Below are positions 61,519 to 64,000 of a DNA stretch of 64,000 nt, piece after piece (the stretch's first letter is position 1; every line of letters starts with the position of its first letter). The stretch spans positions 217,255 through 281,254 of the forward strand of contig JAPLSA010000008.1 in NCBI GenBank assembly GCA_026398815.1, written 5' to 3'. The DNA comes from Gammaproteobacteria bacterium (lineage in GTDB: Bacteria > Pseudomonadota > Gammaproteobacteria > Nevskiales > Nevskiaceae). Below the pieces are notes generated by a model, which searched no databases, was not told the DNA's origin, and saw only the letters and a program-made list of their open reading frames with translations. Position numbers and translations under genes: made by a program.

Positions 61519-62577
61519 TCAGAATTCGAACTGGCCCTGGCCACCGGCGGGCGGCACCCGAAAGCGGCTGCTGTCCGGCTCGAAGCGCGGCCGGTCGAGG
61601 CCGAGCCTGCGCGTGGCCAGCCGGTAGCGCTGTCTGATCAGCTCGGCGAACGCGCCCTCGCCTTTCATCCGTGTGCCGAACGACGCGTCGTAGTCGCGGC
61701 CGCCGCGCATCTGCTGCACGAGGCTCATCACATGCGCCGCCTTCAGCGGCAGATGAGTATCCAGCCAGCCGCGGAACAGGTCCTTGACCTCGTGGGGCAG
61801 CCGCAGCAGCACGTAGCTGGCCGAAGTCGCGCCATGGTCGCGGCCGGCTTCGAGCACCGCTTCAAGCTCGGCATCGTTCACGAACGGAATGATCGGCGAG
61901 AACATCACCCGCACCGGCACGCCGATGTCGGCCAGCTGCCGCATCACCTTCAAGCGCGCGGCCGGCGACGCGGCGCGCGGCTCCAGGGTCCGCTTCAGGC
62001 CGGATTCCAGCGTGGTCAGCGTGATGCCGACCGTCACCAGCCGGTCGCGCGCCAGATCCGCCAGCAATTCGAGGTCGCGTTCGATCAAGGTGCCCTTGGT
62101 GATGATGCCGACCGGATGGCGGAAACGGGCCAGCACTTCGAGTATCTGGCGGGTGATCCGGTAGGTCTTCTCGATCGGCTGGTAGCAGTCGGTGCTGGCG
62201 CCGAGCATGGTGAACACCGGCTGATAGCTGCGCCGCCGCAGTTCAGCATCCAGCACCTCGGCGGCGTTGACCTTGGCAAACAGGCGGGTCTCGAAATCGA
62301 GCCCGGCCGACAGGTTCAGATAGCCGTGATTCGGCCGCGCATAGCAGTAGATGCAGCCGTGCTCGCAGCCCTGGTAGGGGTTGATGGTCTGGTCAAAGCC
62401 GATATCCGGCGAGTCGTTGCGGGTCAGGATCGATTTCGCCTGCACCGGGCTGACGATGGTCTGGAACGATGCCTCGGACTCCGGCGCCAGATCCCAGCCG
62501 TCATCGACCTTGTCGACGGCTCGCGTCTCGAAGCGGCCCGCCTCGTTGGAGCCGGCGCCCCTGCCCTTGCGCAGCAC
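61519..62577 (-). CDS. PA0069-family radical SAM protein
   Basis: A 352-residue cytosolic protein started at GTG 62577, with AAGG 6 nt upstream. The radical SAM cluster is 'CEHGCIYCYARPNHGYL' (CxxxCxxC, about residues 71-78). Other motifs are 'ASTDCYQPIEKTYRITR' and 'VGIITKGTLIERDLELL', all typical of the family sometimes likened to SplB/DNA-repair lyases. Members bind a 4Fe-4S cluster and generate a deoxyadenosyl radical. The physiological substrate is unknown. It follows the M20 hydrolase by 44 bp on the same strand. Confidence 0.9.
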   Translation of the reverse strand: MLRKGRGAGSNEAGRFETRAVDKVDDGWDLAPESEASFQTIVSPVQAKSILTRNDSPDIGFDQTINPYQGCEHGCIYCYARPNHGYLNLSAGLDFETRLFAKVNAAEVLDAELRRRSYQPVFTMLGASTDCYQPIEKTYRITRQILEVLARFRHPVGIITKGTLIERDLELLADLARDRLVTVGITLTTLESGLKRTLEPRAASPAARLKVMRQLADIGVPVRVMFSPIIPFVNDAELEAVLEAGRDHGATSASYVLLRLPHEVKDLFRGWLDTHLPLKAAHVMSLVQQMRGGRDYDASFGTRMKGEGAFAELIRQRYRLATRRLGLDRPRFEPDSSRFRVPPAGGQGQFEF

Positions 62578-62621
62578 GGCGCGCCTTCAGGCGTCCCGAC
62601 TGCTGCGTCGACGGCGGGCCA

Positions 62622-63938
62622 TCAACGGCTTCCGGCGCCGCTCATGTAGTCGAGCGTCAGGCCGACCAGCGTCCGCACGCCCAGCGGCAGACCTGCTTCG
62701 TCGACCTTGAAGCGCGGCGAATGGTTGGGCGCGTACTCGTCCTTGCTGGCGCCAGGCTTGCGGACACCGACGAACACGAACAAGCCGGGAATCTTCTGCT
62801 GGTAGAACGAGAAATCTTCGGACACCGTCTGCGGCGTCGATTCGATGAGGTTGGCATCGCCGGCCAGACGGGCCAGGGTCGGTCGCATGCGGGCGGTCAG
62901 CGACGGGTCGTTGTAGGTCACCGGATAGCTGTGGTCGACACCGATCTTCACCTCGGCCGTGGCACCGGTGGCTTCCGCCGTCCGGGTCGCCGTGCGACGC
63001 ACCGCTTCCGCCAGTTTGATGCGCGCCTCCGGGTTCAGGGCCCGCAAGGTGCCCTTCATCACCACCCGCTCGGGAATGATGTTGTTGCGCACGCCACCTT
63101 CGATCTTGCCGATGGTGACGATCGCCGCCCCCTGGGTGATGTCGATCTGGCGGCTGACCACGGTCTGCAGCGCATTGATGATCTGGGCGCTGGCGACGAT
63201 CGGATCGACGCCGTTCCACGGGATCGCGCCGTGCGTCTGACGGCCGGTGACGGTGATCGTCAGATCTTCGGACGAGGCCATCAGGCCGCCGGCGCGGAAG
63301 GCCAGCTTGCCGCTTTCGTACTCGGTCAGCACATGCAGGCCGAAGATCACTTCCGGCACCGGCGCGCTGCTCAGCACGCCTTCCTCGATCATCCGCTTGG
63401 CACCGGCTTCCTCGCCCGGCGGCGGACCTTCCTCTGCCGGCTGGAAGATCAGCTTGACGGTGCCCGGGAGCTGCGCGCGCAGCTTCATCAGCACCTCGGC
63501 CGCACCGAGCAGCATCGCCATGTGGCTGTCGTGACCGCAGGCGTGCATCACGCCGGTCTCCTTGCCGCCATAGGTGGTCCGTACCTTCGACGCGAACGGG
63601 AGATCGACTTCCTCGGTGACCGGCAGGGCGTCCATGTCGGCGCGCAGCGCGACGACCGGGCCCGGCTTGCCGCCGCGAAGCACGGCGACGATCCCCGTGA
63701 CCCCGACGCCGGTGCGCACTTCGTAGCCGAGACGTTTCAGGTGATCGGCGACGAGCGCCGCCGTGCGCACCTCCCGATTGCCGAGTTCGGGATTGGCGTG
63801 GATGTCGCGGCGCCATTCGATGACGCGCGGCTCGAGCGCATCGGCGAGGCCGTCTAGATCGGTGCGCAGATCGGCGGCGTGACCCGTGGCACCGATGCCG
63901 GCGAGGAGGAGGGCGAGGGCGATGCGGTAGGGCTTCAT
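62622..63938 (-). CDS. Exported M20-family amidohydrolase
   Basis: 438 residues from the ATG at 63938, which begins a signal peptide (MKPYRIALALLLAGIGATGHA). The M20D metal-binding motifs are present: 'VVALRADMDALPVTE' (about 95-109), 'HACGHDSHMAMLLGAA' (about 131-146) and 'IFQPAEEGPPPGEEAG' (about 166-181). The dimerisation insert ('LTITVTGRQTHGAIPWNGVD') and a late His ('YAPNHSPRFKVDE') follow. Such enzymes hydrolyse N-acyl amino acids, hippurate-like amides or IAA conjugates, here in the periplasm. The exact substrate is unknown. Confidence 0.93.
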   Translation of the reverse strand: MKPYRIALALLLAGIGATGHAADLRTDLDGLADALEPRVIEWRRDIHANPELGNREVRTAALVADHLKRLGYEVRTGVGVTGIVAVLRGGKPGPVVALRADMDALPVTEEVDLPFASKVRTTYGGKETGVMHACGHDSHMAMLLGAAEVLMKLRAQLPGTVKLIFQPAEEGPPPGEEAGAKRMIEEGVLSSAPVPEVIFGLHVLTEYESGKLAFRAGGLMASSEDLTITVTGRQTHGAIPWNGVDPIVASAQIINALQTVVSRQIDITQGAAIVTIGKIEGGVRNNIIPERVVMKGTLRALNPEARIKLAEAVRRTATRTAEATGATAEVKIGVDHSYPVTYNDPSLTARMRPTLARLAGDANLIESTPQTVSEDFSFYQQKIPGLFVFVGVRKPGASKDEYAPNHSPRFKVDEAGLPLGVRTLVGLTLDYMSGAGSR

Positions 63939-64000
63939 GACGCGTCCGGCGGTGGGAGGAGGTCCGGGGAGTCTCGTCCACGGCATGGGGCGCGTCAATG

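Noticed and set aside
62587..62622. 11-codon leader-like frame (ATG at 62622, TGATG with the M20 stop) before the radical SAM gene
   Set aside because: It is too short, and its Arg-rich sequence has no supporting feature; the GTG at 62577 has its own AAGG.

Overview
The window is a GC-rich bacterial chromosome segment. Its gene order and protein families point to a gammaproteobacterium, probably near the Nevskiales/Solimonas or Xanthomonadales type; that placement is inference from gene content, not a search. The right half carries the classic gammaproteobacterial order (on the minus strand) carA-carB-greA-rlmE-ftsH-folP-glmM-tpiA-secG-tRNA-Leu-tRNA-fMet-rimP-nusA-infB-rbfA-truB-rpsO-pnp. No phage, plasmid or CRISPR locus is visible.

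Layout. 1-8.8 kb is accessory: a partial TauD-type dioxygenase, a secreted M36 (fungalysin) metalloprotease, a transposase relic and a nested palindromic element, then an hchA-luxR pair, a GlxA-type regulator, an HD-domain protein and an enoyl-CoA hydratase-like protein. 9-22.2 kb is the most interesting block. A TetR gene is followed in the same direction by a predicted outer-membrane barrel (DUF1302), a LolA/LolB-like periplasmic protein (DUF1329), a YCF48 beta-propeller, an MMPL/RND transporter and two unrecognised proteins. Divergently from the TetR gene run a methyltransferase, a FATP-type acyl-CoA synthetase and a START/SRPBCC protein. Together they look like an envelope-spanning system that moves or modifies a lipid or other hydrophobic compound. 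22.2-23.8 kb holds an orphan parA broken by one in-frame amber codon and a 0.7-kb array of six ~120-bp palindromic repeats.

23.8-31 kb (minus strand) carries rluB, scpB, a two-gene ABC exporter, scpA, trpS, an M50-like membrane protein whose zinc motif is lost, and a YciO-type protein. The ABC exporter genes sit between scpA and scpB with stop-start overlaps. 31-41 kb carries yciB and a bolA-like gene (+), ligA, zipA and smc (-), queF (+), a monooxygenase-fold protein (-), and gluQ and phaR (+).

41.0-41.4 kb, between phaR and pnp, is an AT-rich intergenic region. It holds a consensus sigma-70 promoter followed by about 125 bp with three hairpins, a C/U-rich anti-Shine-Dalgarno stretch and a strong intrinsic terminator. 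This is a convincing unannotated small-RNA gene. 41.4-61.4 kb is the translation, transcription and cell-envelope core listed above, ending with pyrimidine/arginine carbamoyl-phosphate synthetase. 61.5-64 kb carries a radical SAM protein and an exported M20 amidohydrolase.

Start codons were reassigned where signal peptides, family length or ribosome-binding sites argued for a start inside a longer open frame. Several genes (ftsH, rlmE, rluB, scpA, scpB and the SRPBCC gene) appear to start at TTG or GTG.
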